The notes under the pieces were generated by a model. It did no database searches. It was not told the DNA's origin and worked only from the letters and a program-made list of their open reading frames with translations. From Candidatus Doudnabacteria bacterium (GTDB lineage: Bacteria; Patescibacteriota; Doudnabacteria; UBA920; O2-02-FULL-48-8), in contig JANWIA010000029.1 in the NCBI GenBank assembly GCA_025450105.1, forward strand, positions 1 through 34,598: DNA of 34,598 nucleotides, given 5' to 3'. The position numbers and the translations under genes are program-made. Positions 14,771 to 23,026 of the stretch are shown here, piece after piece. Position 1 is the stretch's first letter, and every line of letters begins with the position of its first letter.

Positions 14771-16682
14771 ACAGCAGGAATTTCCAAAAGGATCATCGCC
14801 CACGGCACAAATTTTCACGCTGGTTAGCGGAATAGTCGTGATCATGTTGGTTATGCAATCCATTGGTTATTTGGCCGCGGCAAAAAATGATTCTGAAAAA
14901 ATCCTAGGTGTTGCAACCCAGGGTTATTCCAATATTAATTTAGCTGCAGATGATTTAAAACAACAGAATTTTGAAAATGCCGCCAGCCTGTTTGAAGCAG
15001 CGCAGGTTAATCTCGATACCGCGGCAGGAAGCCTGGACCAGTATTGGTTGCTGACAAAGATTTTACCTCAGGCAAAAAGTGCTGATAAGTTACTCAATGG
15101 TGCACAGTATTTGGCGCAGGCCGGTGAACGACTCAGTTCATCACTGAAGATATTAAGCGAATTGAAAGTGAATCATGAAGGTGTTGAGACGGTTGATTTC
15201 ACAAGTTTATTGGCACAAAGCAGTGCCTCGCTCCAAAGTACCCTAACTCTTTTGAGGTTAGCGCAAACAGAATTTGAGGAAGTTAGTAGTTTGCCAGAAC
15301 CTTATTCGGAAAATTTGACGATTGCACAAGCCCAAATCACTTTACTTCAAGGATTACTCACCAACATGGTAGAGATTGAAAATTTGTACTTATCAATTTT
15401 TGGAAGCCAATCCAAAACTTATTTGTTGGTTTTTCAAAATTCCGACGAGCTACGGGCCACTGGAGGATTTATCGGCACATTCGGTGTTTTGAAAATTGCT
15501 GATAATAAAATCCAAAGCTTGAATATTGAAAGCATCTACAATTTGGACGGGAGTATCTATGACCAAATCGCGGCACCCGGCCCGTTTCAGCCGGATATAA
15601 AGAAATGGGGCAGCCGGGATGCTAATTGGTTTGTCGATTTTCCAACCTCTGCCCAAAAGCTTTTGGAATTTTTTGAGAAAGGGCGAGAAACTGCCGACGG
15701 GGTAATTGCCCTGACACCGCAGGTTTTTGTGCAACTATTAAATCTGACTGGTCCGATTGAAATGACGGATTATAACGAAGTTTTAACCGCAGATAATTTT
15801 AAAAACACAGTGCAGCGGGAAACTTCTTATGAGTATGACAAAGAACTGAACCAACCAAAAAAGTTTTTGGCGGATTTTGCGCCGGTCTTTTTGGATCGCT
15901 TACAGAATTTGCAGGATCAAGATTGGATCAAACTGCTTCAAATTTTGAACGACAATCTATTGGCTAAGAATATTTTACTTTACAGCACGGATCCAAAAGT
16001 CCAGGAATTTATTGAAAGATTGGGTTTAGCCGGAGATGTCGTCCAAACGGAGGGTGATTATTTGTATATTAATAATTCAAACCTCGGTGGCACTAAAAGT
16101 GATTGGAAAGTAGAACAAACAATTGAATTCAATTCCAAACTTAGTTCCTCCGGAGAAATTGTCGATACTCTCACAATAACCCGTAAAAATTCTGCGCAGG
16201 AACATAATAAATCTTTTATGCGAATCCTAGTGCCTTTTGGCAGTAGACTTATCTCTGCCAACGGTTTTGATATCACGCCGCAATTTAGTTCTACGGCCGA
16301 AGGCTTTAAGCCAGACCCGTTGCTTACCGAGTGGGATAAGGGAATTAACAGGGATGGAAATATCTTTGAAAGGATTGAAGCGGGCAAAACCGAATTTTCC
16401 GGTTGGTTGGATGTTCCAGCTGTTGATAGCCGAACAGTGAAGTTAACTTATCAATTGCCAGCTCAGTTAGATTTTTCGGGGTTGAGCAATAACGCTTCGC
16501 ACAGCCTAACATTCCAAAAGCAGCCCGGAGTTGATTCAACAAACATTGCTGGAGAATGGGACACAAAAGCCTTTGATGTCATTTGGAATTCTGCTAATTC
16601 GATAATTGAAAACGGAACGTTTAAGTTTAACACCAATGGAGAGCGCGATAATTATTGGTCTGTGATTTTAAGCAATGACTAG
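14754..16682 (+). CDS. DUF4012 extracytoplasmic protein
   Basis: This 642-residue protein has one N-terminal membrane anchor (about residues 22-42, TLVSGIVVIMLVMQSIGYLA). A helical, Ala/Leu/Gln-rich region with repeat-like helices follows (about 45-210). The DUF4012 core comes next, marked by LVFQNSDELRATGGFIG (about 224-240), then FPTSAQKLLEFFE and a beta-rich C-terminus. The family is common in CPR and Gram-positive bacteria and has no established function that I know of. It overlaps ftsW by 17 bases and murJ by eight, so it is embedded in the wall-synthesis message. That makes a role at the cell surface or in wall or glycopolymer assembly a fair inference. Confidence 0.85.
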   Translation: MNKELKQQEFPKGSSPTAQIFTLVSGIVVIMLVMQSIGYLAAAKNDSEKILGVATQGYSNINLAADDLKQQNFENAASLFEAAQVNLDTAAGSLDQYWLLTKILPQAKSADKLLNGAQYLAQAGERLSSSLKILSELKVNHEGVETVDFTSLLAQSSASLQSTLTLLRLAQTEFEEVSSLPEPYSENLTIAQAQITLLQGLLTNMVEIENLYLSIFGSQSKTYLLVFQNSDELRATGGFIGTFGVLKIADNKIQSLNIESIYNLDGSIYDQIAAPGPFQPDIKKWGSRDANWFVDFPTSAQKLLEFFEKGRETADGVIALTPQVFVQLLNLTGPIEMTDYNEVLTADNFKNTVQRETSYEYDKELNQPKKFLADFAPVFLDRLQNLQDQDWIKLLQILNDNLLAKNILLYSTDPKVQEFIERLGLAGDVVQTEGDYLYINNSNLGGTKSDWKVEQTIEFNSKLSSSGEIVDTLTITRKNSAQEHNKSFMRILVPFGSRLISANGFDITPQFSSTAEGFKPDPLLTEWDKGINRDGNIFERIEAGKTEFSGWLDVPAVDSRTVKLTYQLPAQLDFSGLSNNASHSLTFQKQPGVDSTNIAGEWDTKAFDVIWNSANSIIENGTFKFNTNGERDNYWSVILSND

Positions 16683-18291
16683 AGAAAATAATAATTCAAA
16701 CAGCTACGTCGGACGCGCGACAATCGTCATCGCGGTTTTGTCATTGCTGGCCAAAGTCCTAGGCGTTGCCCGTGATGCAATTTTTTCCAACCAATTCGGG
16801 ACCAGTTACATTATTGACGCATATTTTGCGGCATTCCGAATTCCTGATTTTATTTTCAATTTACTTATCCTGGGAACATTTTCTGTTGCTTTCATTCCGA
16901 TTTTTTCAGAAGTTCTGATGAAAAATAAGGAGCAGGCAGACAGAGTAGCCTCATCAATCCTTAATTTGACCTTGTTATTAATGGGCGGGCTAAGTGCCAT
17001 AGCATTAATTTTCATTGATCCGCTCATTAGTTTGATCGCCCCGGGATTTTCCGGCGAACAACGGGACCTGACTAAAACTTTTACCCAAATCTTTTTGTTG
17101 GCGCCGATCTTCCTGACCCTATCGTCGATTGTTTCGAGCATGCTCAACACAAAAAAGCGTTTTGGTGTTGTCGCTTTTGCTCCGGTAATTTACAACCTGT
17201 CGATTATTATGGGCGCGGTTTGGTTTTACCCTAAATTTGGGAACGTTGGTTTGGCAATCGGAGTCGTCGTAGGGGCCTTCCTGCACTTTGCCATCCAAGT
17301 CCCACAATTGTTTACAATTGGATTTAAATATCAGGCGAAAATTAATTTTGCTGACGAAGCTTTCCGAAAATTCTGGCGATTGTACTGGCCGCGGATTTTT
17401 TCAATGGGCACCGGCCAAATTACTTTATTGATTGCTACGTTCTTCGGATCGTTTTTGGCCGCCGGGTCTTTATCCGCGTTTTATTACGCCAATAATTTGC
17501 AGGCAGTGTTCTTAAGTATCTTTGCGGTTTCAGCGGCTCTTGCTGTATTCCCATTGCTTTCAGATCTCTTTAACCAAAAAGACGAGCAAGGGTTCAAGGA
17601 CGTCATTGCCAAAACCGCAATTCAAATATTGTTTTTTATAGTTCCATTGTCGGCAATCATGTTGATAATGCGCGCCCAAATTGTCCGTTTGGTTTTGGGT
17701 GTGGGACAAGACACGAACTTTACTTTTGATGACACCAGAATCGTTGCTCTGACTCTGGGACTCTTTTCGGTTTCGTTGTTTGCACAAGGATTAATTCCAC
17801 TCCTCACCAGAGCATTTTACGCCCGGCAAAATACTGTCATTCCAGTAGTCATTAGTGCCATCACAGTCGTAATTAATGTTGTCGCAACATATTTCTTTAC
17901 CCGATGGCTTGGGATTCCGGGCATGGCAATTGCTTTTTCACTGACCTCAATAATCAATTTGATTTTGTTGCTGGCAGAACTTCACCATAAGCTTGGTAAC
18001 ATCCATGATGAATACCTGATCATTAACACTCTAAAGATATTAATTGCCACAACTTTGTCGGCAACTGCATCTTTTATTGGTTTGTATATGATTGCCCCAT
18101 GGGTCGACATGACCCGCTATGTCGGCGTTCTGATTCAAGCCGTTGGCGCCGGAACCTTTGGCGTGGCGGTTTATTTGGCAATTGGCTGGATGCTAGGATT
18201 GTCTGAATCGCATAATTTAGTTAAACTCTTAAGAAGTATGCTTACAAAAACGGTGCGACCATTCGTAATAATTTGGAGCATGTGGAGCTAA
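16675..18291 (+). CDS. murJ: Lipid II flippase MurJ
   Basis: This 538-residue protein of the MOP superfamily has about 14 transmembrane helices. The N-terminal signature GVARDAIFSNQFGTS...DAYFAAFRIPDFIFNLL is characteristic of MurJ/MviN. It flips lipid II across the membrane after MraY and MurG action. It overlaps the DUF4012 gene and ends two bases before the lepA start. The polymer-facing steps FtsW and MurJ thus share a message with MraY and MurD, while murG and murC are not in this window. Confidence 0.95.
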   Translation: MTRENNNSNSYVGRATIVIAVLSLLAKVLGVARDAIFSNQFGTSYIIDAYFAAFRIPDFIFNLLILGTFSVAFIPIFSEVLMKNKEQADRVASSILNLTLLLMGGLSAIALIFIDPLISLIAPGFSGEQRDLTKTFTQIFLLAPIFLTLSSIVSSMLNTKKRFGVVAFAPVIYNLSIIMGAVWFYPKFGNVGLAIGVVVGAFLHFAIQVPQLFTIGFKYQAKINFADEAFRKFWRLYWPRIFSMGTGQITLLIATFFGSFLAAGSLSAFYYANNLQAVFLSIFAVSAALAVFPLLSDLFNQKDEQGFKDVIAKTAIQILFFIVPLSAIMLIMRAQIVRLVLGVGQDTNFTFDDTRIVALTLGLFSVSLFAQGLIPLLTRAFYARQNTVIPVVISAITVVINVVATYFFTRWLGIPGMAIAFSLTSIINLILLLAELHHKLGNIHDEYLIINTLKILIATTLSATASFIGLYMIAPWVDMTRYVGVLIQAVGAGTFGVAVYLAIGWMLGLSESHNLVKLLRSMLTKTVRPFVIIWSMWS

Positions 18292-18293
18292 AA

Positions 18294-20063
18294 ATGCAAA
18301 GCAAGATCAGAAATTTTTGTATCATCGCGCATATCGATCACGGCAAGTCTACATTGGCAGACCGTCTTTTAGAAATGACCTCAACTATTTCTAAGCGCGA
18401 GATGAAGGACCAGCTCCTCGACACAATGGACTTGGAGCGTGAGCGAGGTATTACGATTAAATTGCAGCCGGTAAGAATGGAATGGAAAGATTATATTCTG
18501 AACTTAATCGACACGCCGGGCCACGTCGATTTTACTTACGAAGTTTCCCGATCCTTAGCAGCTTGTGAAGGGGCGATTTTAGTCGTCGATTCTACGCAAG
18601 GTATTGAGGCACAAACCTTGGCTAACATTCATTTGGCCCAGCAGCACAATCTTAAGATTATTCCTGTAGTCAACAAGATTGATTTGCCAAATTCGGACCG
18701 CGAAAAAACGACGCAGGAAATTATTCATGCCTTTGGTTTTAAAGCAGAAGAAATTTTATATGCGTCCGGCAAGACCGGCGAGGGTGTGGAAAAAATCCTT
18801 GAAGCCGTGGTTGATCGCGTCCCAGCACCGACTGGTAATACTGACAAACCACTTCGGGCGCTGATTTTTGATTCAACCTATGATCAACACAGGGGAGTGA
18901 TTACATTTATCCGCGTTGTGGACGGAAAGATTTCCAAAAACGATAAAATTTACATGCTTGGTACAAAAACGGCTGCGGAGTCATTAGAGACCGGATATTT
19001 CCACCCAAAAATGGTTCCGGCAAAAGAAATAAACACCGGTGAAGTCGGCTACGTTGTTACTGGCTTGCGCGATGTTCGCAAAGCGCGCGTTGGTGATACG
19101 GTTACGGTTTCCGATAAAATCGAAGCACTGCCTGGTTATAAGCAAATAAAACCGATGGTCTATGCCAGTATTTTTCCCGTTAGTGGGGATGAATATCCGT
19201 TGTTACGTGATGCAATCGACAAATTGAAATTGAACGATGCCGCTTTGGAATTTGAACCAGAAAATATTCCGGCATTGGGATTTGGTTTCCGCACGGGATT
19301 CCTTGGATTGCTCCATATGGACATTGTCCAAGAGCGACTGACTCGCGAATATGGCTTGAATCTGGTATTAACCGCGCCGTCTGTTGAGTACAAAATCCAT
19401 TATAAGTCTGGGGAGAAAAAAATTATTCATACTCCAGCGGAATTGCCAGACCCGTCGTTGTTCGAAAAAATCGAAGAACCTTGGGTATCAATTGAAATTC
19501 TGGTTGACCAAAAATACATTGGCGGAATTTTGGAATTGATTACTGGCCGGCGGGGGATTTATAAAAACATGGATTATTTGTCCAATGACCGCGTATTGAT
19601 CTCAGCCGAAATGCCACTGGCCAATATCATTATTGATTTTTATGATAAACTTAAAAGTGTCTCCTCGGGATATGCTTCCTTAAACTACGAGTTTATGGAA
19701 TTCCGTTTGGGAGATTTGGTAAAATTGGACATTTTAGTCGCTACTGAAAAGGTAGACGCGCTTTCTATGATTGTCCACAAAGATTTGGCAGAAATGGAAG
19801 GCCGGGTTTTGGCAGAAAAACTTAAAACCCTCATTCCCCGTCAGCAATTTGAGATTGCTATTCAGGCTGTAATCGGCGGCAAAGTTGTCGCCCGCGAAAC
19901 CATTTCAGCAGTGCGCAAGGACGTGACTGCAAAACTCTATGGCGGTGACGTAACTAGAAAAATGAAGCTATTGGAGAAACAGAAAAAAGGAAAGAAGCGC
20001 TTAAAACGCATAGGTTCGGTAGACATTCCACAAGAAGCATTCTTGGCAATTCTAAAGAAATAA
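18294..20063 (+). CDS. lepA: Elongation factor 4 (LepA), ribosome-associated GTPase
   Basis: This 589-residue translational GTPase has G1 AHIDHGKST, effector and switch region GITIKLQPV, G3 DTPGH and G4 NKID. The LepA-specific C-terminal domain follows, with GGKVVARETISAVRKDVTAK and KLYGGDVTRKMKLL. The frame extends seven codons into murJ, but ATG 18294 fits the usual LepA N-terminus and follows a GTGGAG ribosome-like site. LepA acts on stalled or assembling ribosomes. Its linkage to wall genes probably reflects operon packing only. Confidence 0.97.
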   Translation: MQSKIRNFCIIAHIDHGKSTLADRLLEMTSTISKREMKDQLLDTMDLERERGITIKLQPVRMEWKDYILNLIDTPGHVDFTYEVSRSLAACEGAILVVDSTQGIEAQTLANIHLAQQHNLKIIPVVNKIDLPNSDREKTTQEIIHAFGFKAEEILYASGKTGEGVEKILEAVVDRVPAPTGNTDKPLRALIFDSTYDQHRGVITFIRVVDGKISKNDKIYMLGTKTAAESLETGYFHPKMVPAKEINTGEVGYVVTGLRDVRKARVGDTVTVSDKIEALPGYKQIKPMVYASIFPVSGDEYPLLRDAIDKLKLNDAALEFEPENIPALGFGFRTGFLGLLHMDIVQERLTREYGLNLVLTAPSVEYKIHYKSGEKKIIHTPAELPDPSLFEKIEEPWVSIEILVDQKYIGGILELITGRRGIYKNMDYLSNDRVLISAEMPLANIIIDFYDKLKSVSSGYASLNYEFMEFRLGDLVKLDILVATEKVDALSMIVHKDLAEMEGRVLAEKLKTLIPRQQFEIAIQAVIGGKVVARETISAVRKDVTAKLYGGDVTRKMKLLEKQKKGKKRLKRIGSVDIPQEAFLAILKK

Positions 20064-20067
20064 TTTT

Positions 20068-20169
20068 ATGCGGAATAGGAAATTAATAAAGGCGGTTTGG
20101 ATATTCATCTCGCTGATTGCAATTTTCAGCATGTTGGTTTTTACTATGTCGGCATTTTTCATACGATAA
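20068..20169 (+). CDS. 33-residue single-helix membrane peptide
   Basis: ATG 20068 opens a 33-codon frame four bases after the lepA stop (TAA at 20061-20063). It ends in TAATG, whose ATG starts the FtsB-like gene. The product is MRNRKLIKAVWIF..., a basic N-terminus followed by about 23 hydrophobic residues with an SMLVFTM core, a clean membrane anchor with N-in orientation. The exact fit between two genes and stop-start overlap argue it is translated. No function is known; a small partner of the adjacent division protein is one possibility. Confidence 0.6.
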   Translation: MRNRKLIKAVWIFISLIAIFSMLVFTMSAFFIR

Positions 20170-20534
20170 TGGACCCAAAAGTTTTCTTCCAATCAAAAAT
20201 TACTACAATTTTGCTGGCAAGCATGTTGGTGTTAATAATGATTGTCACGGCCAGACTGTTGTTGCAAAAGCGGGAGGTCGACAGGGAAATCCAAAAACTT
20301 CAATCCCAAGCCAATGAAGTTCAAAAAAGCAACCAACAGTTATCCGAACTGATAAAATATTTGAACACGCCGGAGTATGCCGAAAAAGAAGCGCGCGAAA
20401 AGTTGAATTTGAGAAAAGAAGGCGAACATGTTGTGGTTTTACCAAAAGATTCTGATGAACAGGTTGCCGGGGCAAATGTCGCAGATCAAAGTAATCCAAA
20501 ATTGTGGTTTAATTATTTTTTTGGGAATAAATGA
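20169..20534 (+). CDS. FtsB/DivIC-family septum formation initiator
   Basis: This 121-residue protein begins MDPKVFFQSK at ATG 20169. The frame extends further upstream, but that part overlaps the small membrane peptide out of frame. It has one transmembrane helix (about 10-30, ILLASMLVLIMIVTARLLL) and then a heptad coiled coil (KREVDREIQKLQSQANEVQ). The family's YAEKEAREKLNLRKEGEHVVVLP segment follows, close to the DivIC consensus. These bitopic proteins form a complex with FtsL and FtsQ/DivIB at the division site and activate FtsW. Start and stop overlap both neighbours (TAATG, ATGA). Confidence 0.9.
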   Translation: MDPKVFFQSKITTILLASMLVLIMIVTARLLLQKREVDREIQKLQSQANEVQKSNQQLSELIKYLNTPEYAEKEAREKLNLRKEGEHVVVLPKDSDEQVAGANVADQSNPKLWFNYFFGNK

Positions 20535-21376
20535 AGTTGACCAAACGAAACAAAACAATAATTTATATCGTTTTAGGCATTATCGCCTTGAAAGGTTTAG
20601 TATTGTTTGATGTTTATGGTACGCGACTATCTGATCCAGTCAGCCTGCAGTTTAAACAGTTTTATCCTGTAAAATTGATCGGGTGGCACATGGTTTCAGC
20701 CTATGACCGCCAAGTCGCATACAATGCAGCAAAAAATATTGATCCAACTGTTACCGAAGACCAGGTCATGCAACAATTGATTCGCGCCGAACAATATCGC
20801 AATTTTGCCGAAGGCTTGCGAGTAAAACTTCCTCGCGATGCCGCTTCGGATGAGCTGACTCATATTTCAAAGTCCGACCTGGCTGCCTACAAACAGATGC
20901 TAGATACCAGTTTTGGTGGGCATGAAGCGGACATAAGAAAGTTTGTTGCGTATCCACGCGCCTGGGAAGCATTGGTCCGACAATATTACAATTCCCAATT
21001 AATGAATAGTAAGGAGCAGTTTGATCTGGCCCAAAGTGTTTTGGACCGAATTAAAAACGGCGAAAAGTTTGAAGACCTGGCTATGCAATACAGTGAAGAT
21101 CGCGCTAGCGGCCAATTGGGTGGGGATTTAGGATTTGTCGAGCATGGGCAATTGTTGCCGGAACTGGAAAAACAAATGGCAATCAGCCCGCAAGGAAGTG
21201 TCACAGAAAATATTATTGTTTCGAGATATGGCTACCATGTCCTTTATCCGGTCGAATCGACAAACATTGACGGCAAGAAACTATGGCATGTGAAGCATAT
21301 CTTTTTTGAATCCCGTGGATTCGAAGCTTGGTTTGATGCCCAAGCAACGCATATTAAGGTTATAAATTTGTTTTAA
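20531..21376 (+). CDS. Membrane-anchored parvulin-type peptidyl-prolyl isomerase
   Basis: This 281-residue protein has an N-terminal anchor (about residues 9-28) and a SurA/PrsA-like chaperone segment. A parvulin domain lies at about 165-240, with FEDLAMQYSEDRASGQLGGDLGFVEHGQL and SRYGYHVL as signature parts. It would assist folding of secreted proteins on the outer face of the membrane. It overlaps the FtsB-like gene by four bases. Its stop lies only five bases before tRNA-Gly, so read-through into the tRNA is likely. Confidence 0.88.
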   Translation: MKLTKRNKTIIYIVLGIIALKGLVLFDVYGTRLSDPVSLQFKQFYPVKLIGWHMVSAYDRQVAYNAAKNIDPTVTEDQVMQQLIRAEQYRNFAEGLRVKLPRDAASDELTHISKSDLAAYKQMLDTSFGGHEADIRKFVAYPRAWEALVRQYYNSQLMNSKEQFDLAQSVLDRIKNGEKFEDLAMQYSEDRASGQLGGDLGFVEHGQLLPELEKQMAISPQGSVTENIIVSRYGYHVLYPVESTNIDGKKLWHVKHIFFESRGFEAWFDAQATHIKVINLF

Positions 21377-21381
21377 GCCAG

Positions 21382-21455
21382 GCGGGATTCGTATAGTGGC
21401 AGTACGCGGCCTTCCCAAGGCTGTGGCACGGGTTCGATTCCCGTATCCCGCTCCA
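21382..21455 (+). tRNA. tRNA-Gly (anticodon CCC)
   Basis: The acceptor stem pairs GCGGGAT (21382-21388) with ATCCCGC (21445-21451), with discriminator T and an encoded CCA (21453-21455). The anticodon loop is TTCCCAA with anticodon CCC, and the T arm is ACGGG TTCGATT CCCGT. It is squeezed between two protein genes with five bases before and seven after and no visible promoter or terminator, so it is probably excised from an mRNA. Confidence 0.95.
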
Positions 21456-21462
21456 GAAAATC

Positions 21463-22377
21463 ATGATCAAATCCAGAATAGTTTCTTTACTTCCGTCAGC
21501 AACGGAAATTCTTTATTTGTTGGGACTGCAGGATAATATTATCGGCCGTTCCCATGATTCAGATTTTCCAGCTGAAGTTCTAAAAAAGAAAATTGTTTCC
21601 GCACCAAACATTGAAGAAAGTTTAAGCAGTCTGCAAATTGATGAGGCTGTGAAAAACTTAATCCATCGCGGCACAAGTGTTTTTCACATCGACCAAAAAA
21701 GACTGGCGCGCATGAAACCAGATATGATTTTGACACAAGAACTTTGCCCGGTTTGCGCCCCTACTGTCACGGAAGTAAAAAAAGCGGCCAGGGTCCTAGA
21801 TTATAAAACCCGCGTCGTATCTCTTGAGCCACACAGCATTGAAGATGTTTTTGAAAATATCAATTTGATTGCTAAGGAAGCCGGTATTCCGGACCGGGCT
21901 CGGTCAGTAATCGAGCGGCTTCGTTACCGCCTGGACAATATTCCACCGCGACACAAAAATGTCCGCAAGCCAACTGTAATTGTTGTGGAATGGCTAAACC
22001 CTGTAATGATTTCCGGGCATTGGGTCAATGATATGGTCAAAATCGCTGGCGGCAATTTACTTTTATCAGAACCAGGAGCTAAGTCCCGCTACGTTGATTG
22101 GTACGAAATCGTAAACGCTAACCCGGATTTTATTATTTTGGCGCCATGCGGCTTCGACATTGAGCGGTCCAAAAAGGAAATTTATTTATTCAAGCACCGC
22201 ACTGGTTGGGACAAACTAAAAGCGGTAAAGAGGAAACAAGTGTATTATATGGACGGAGATGCTTACATTACCCGTTCCGGCCCGCGGCTAGTCGATGGCG
22301 TGGAAATTATGGCCAGAATTTTTCATCCGACCTGGTTCGGGTACCCGCATCCACACGATGCGCAGCCAATTGTTTAA
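21463..22377 (+). CDS. Cobalamin-binding-type periplasmic-binding-fold protein
   Basis: This 304-residue protein has the BtuF/FepB-like helical-backbone binding fold: RIVSLLPSATEIL at the N-terminus, the LLGLQDNIIGRSHDSDFP segment, TQELCPVCAPT with two Cys, and VVEWLNPV and HWVNDMVKIAGG in the second lobe. No signal peptide or lipobox is present, so unlike transport BtuF it would be cytosolic. That matches the 'cobalamin-binding protein' subgroup, whose role is unclear. No ABC partner genes are adjacent. It starts seven bases after tRNA-Gly. Confidence 0.8.
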   Translation: MIKSRIVSLLPSATEILYLLGLQDNIIGRSHDSDFPAEVLKKKIVSAPNIEESLSSLQIDEAVKNLIHRGTSVFHIDQKRLARMKPDMILTQELCPVCAPTVTEVKKAARVLDYKTRVVSLEPHSIEDVFENINLIAKEAGIPDRARSVIERLRYRLDNIPPRHKNVRKPTVIVVEWLNPVMISGHWVNDMVKIAGGNLLLSEPGAKSRYVDWYEIVNANPDFIILAPCGFDIERSKKEIYLFKHRTGWDKLKAVKRKQVYYMDGDAYITRSGPRLVDGVEIMARIFHPTWFGYPHPHDAQPIV

Positions 22378-22394
22378 ACTATTAATAATTTTCT

Positions 22395-23018
22395 ATGAAA
22401 GACTTGATTCGACTGTTTAAAATTCTCCAGGTTACAAGAGCACAACCACAGTATGGCTATGCTTTGAGCGGACTCAGAAAAAGTGACCTGAGTAGTCTTG
22501 CCGAACACCACTATCTTGTGACCATGATTGCTTGGCATATAGGAAGGCAATTGGTGGAAAAAGGAGCAAAAATTGATGTTGCTAAAATTGTTGAGTATTG
22601 TTTGATCCACGATCTGGGTGAGTTGTTTGGCAGCGATATATCGAGGCATTACGGGGCAATCAATCCGGAAGCTCGAAAGCTGGCCAAGGCATACGAAACC
22701 GAAAACCAAAAATTCTTGTCACGATATTTTAGTTTTGACAAGGAGTATTACGCAACACTTACAAATGAAATAATGGATGCTCAAACTGATGAAGGTCTTA
22801 TAGCAAAAGTTGCTGATTATTTAGAGTGCGGGCATTATTTGAAATACCTAAATTTATTTAAGGAATCAGATGCTAAAGTCATATTAGAGGGGTTGGTACC
22901 ATTTATTTCAAAAATAAAGGATCCGATAGCTAAAGCATACATAACAAATTTTGTTTCAGAGTGGGGTAAGGATTCATTTGATAGTTCATTGCCCGAAGTT
23001 TTTTACGATTCTAAATAA
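22395..23018 (+). CDS. HD-domain hydrolase, YfbR-like
   Basis: This 207-residue cytosolic protein has the HD-superfamily metal motif: EHHYLVTM (His about 38-39), the HD pair in CLIHDLGELFGSD (about 69-81) and the distal Asp in KVADYLECGHYLKY. The closest known architecture is YfbR/HDDC2, 5'-deoxynucleotidases acting on deoxyribonucleoside monophosphates. The substrate is an inference. It lies 17 bases after the cobalamin-binding-type gene and eight before the oligopeptidase gene, so the three may be co-transcribed. Confidence 0.8.
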   Translation: MKDLIRLFKILQVTRAQPQYGYALSGLRKSDLSSLAEHHYLVTMIAWHIGRQLVEKGAKIDVAKIVEYCLIHDLGELFGSDISRHYGAINPEARKLAKAYETENQKFLSRYFSFDKEYYATLTNEIMDAQTDEGLIAKVADYLECGHYLKYLNLFKESDAKVILEGLVPFISKIKDPIAKAYITNFVSEWGKDSFDSSLPEVFYDSK

Positions 23019-23026
23019 TTTAAGTA

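Noticed and set aside
20097-20168. N-terminal extension of the FtsB-like frame
   Set aside because: The extension overlaps the 33-residue peptide out of frame and is not FtsB-like; ATG 20169 in TAATG is the natural start.
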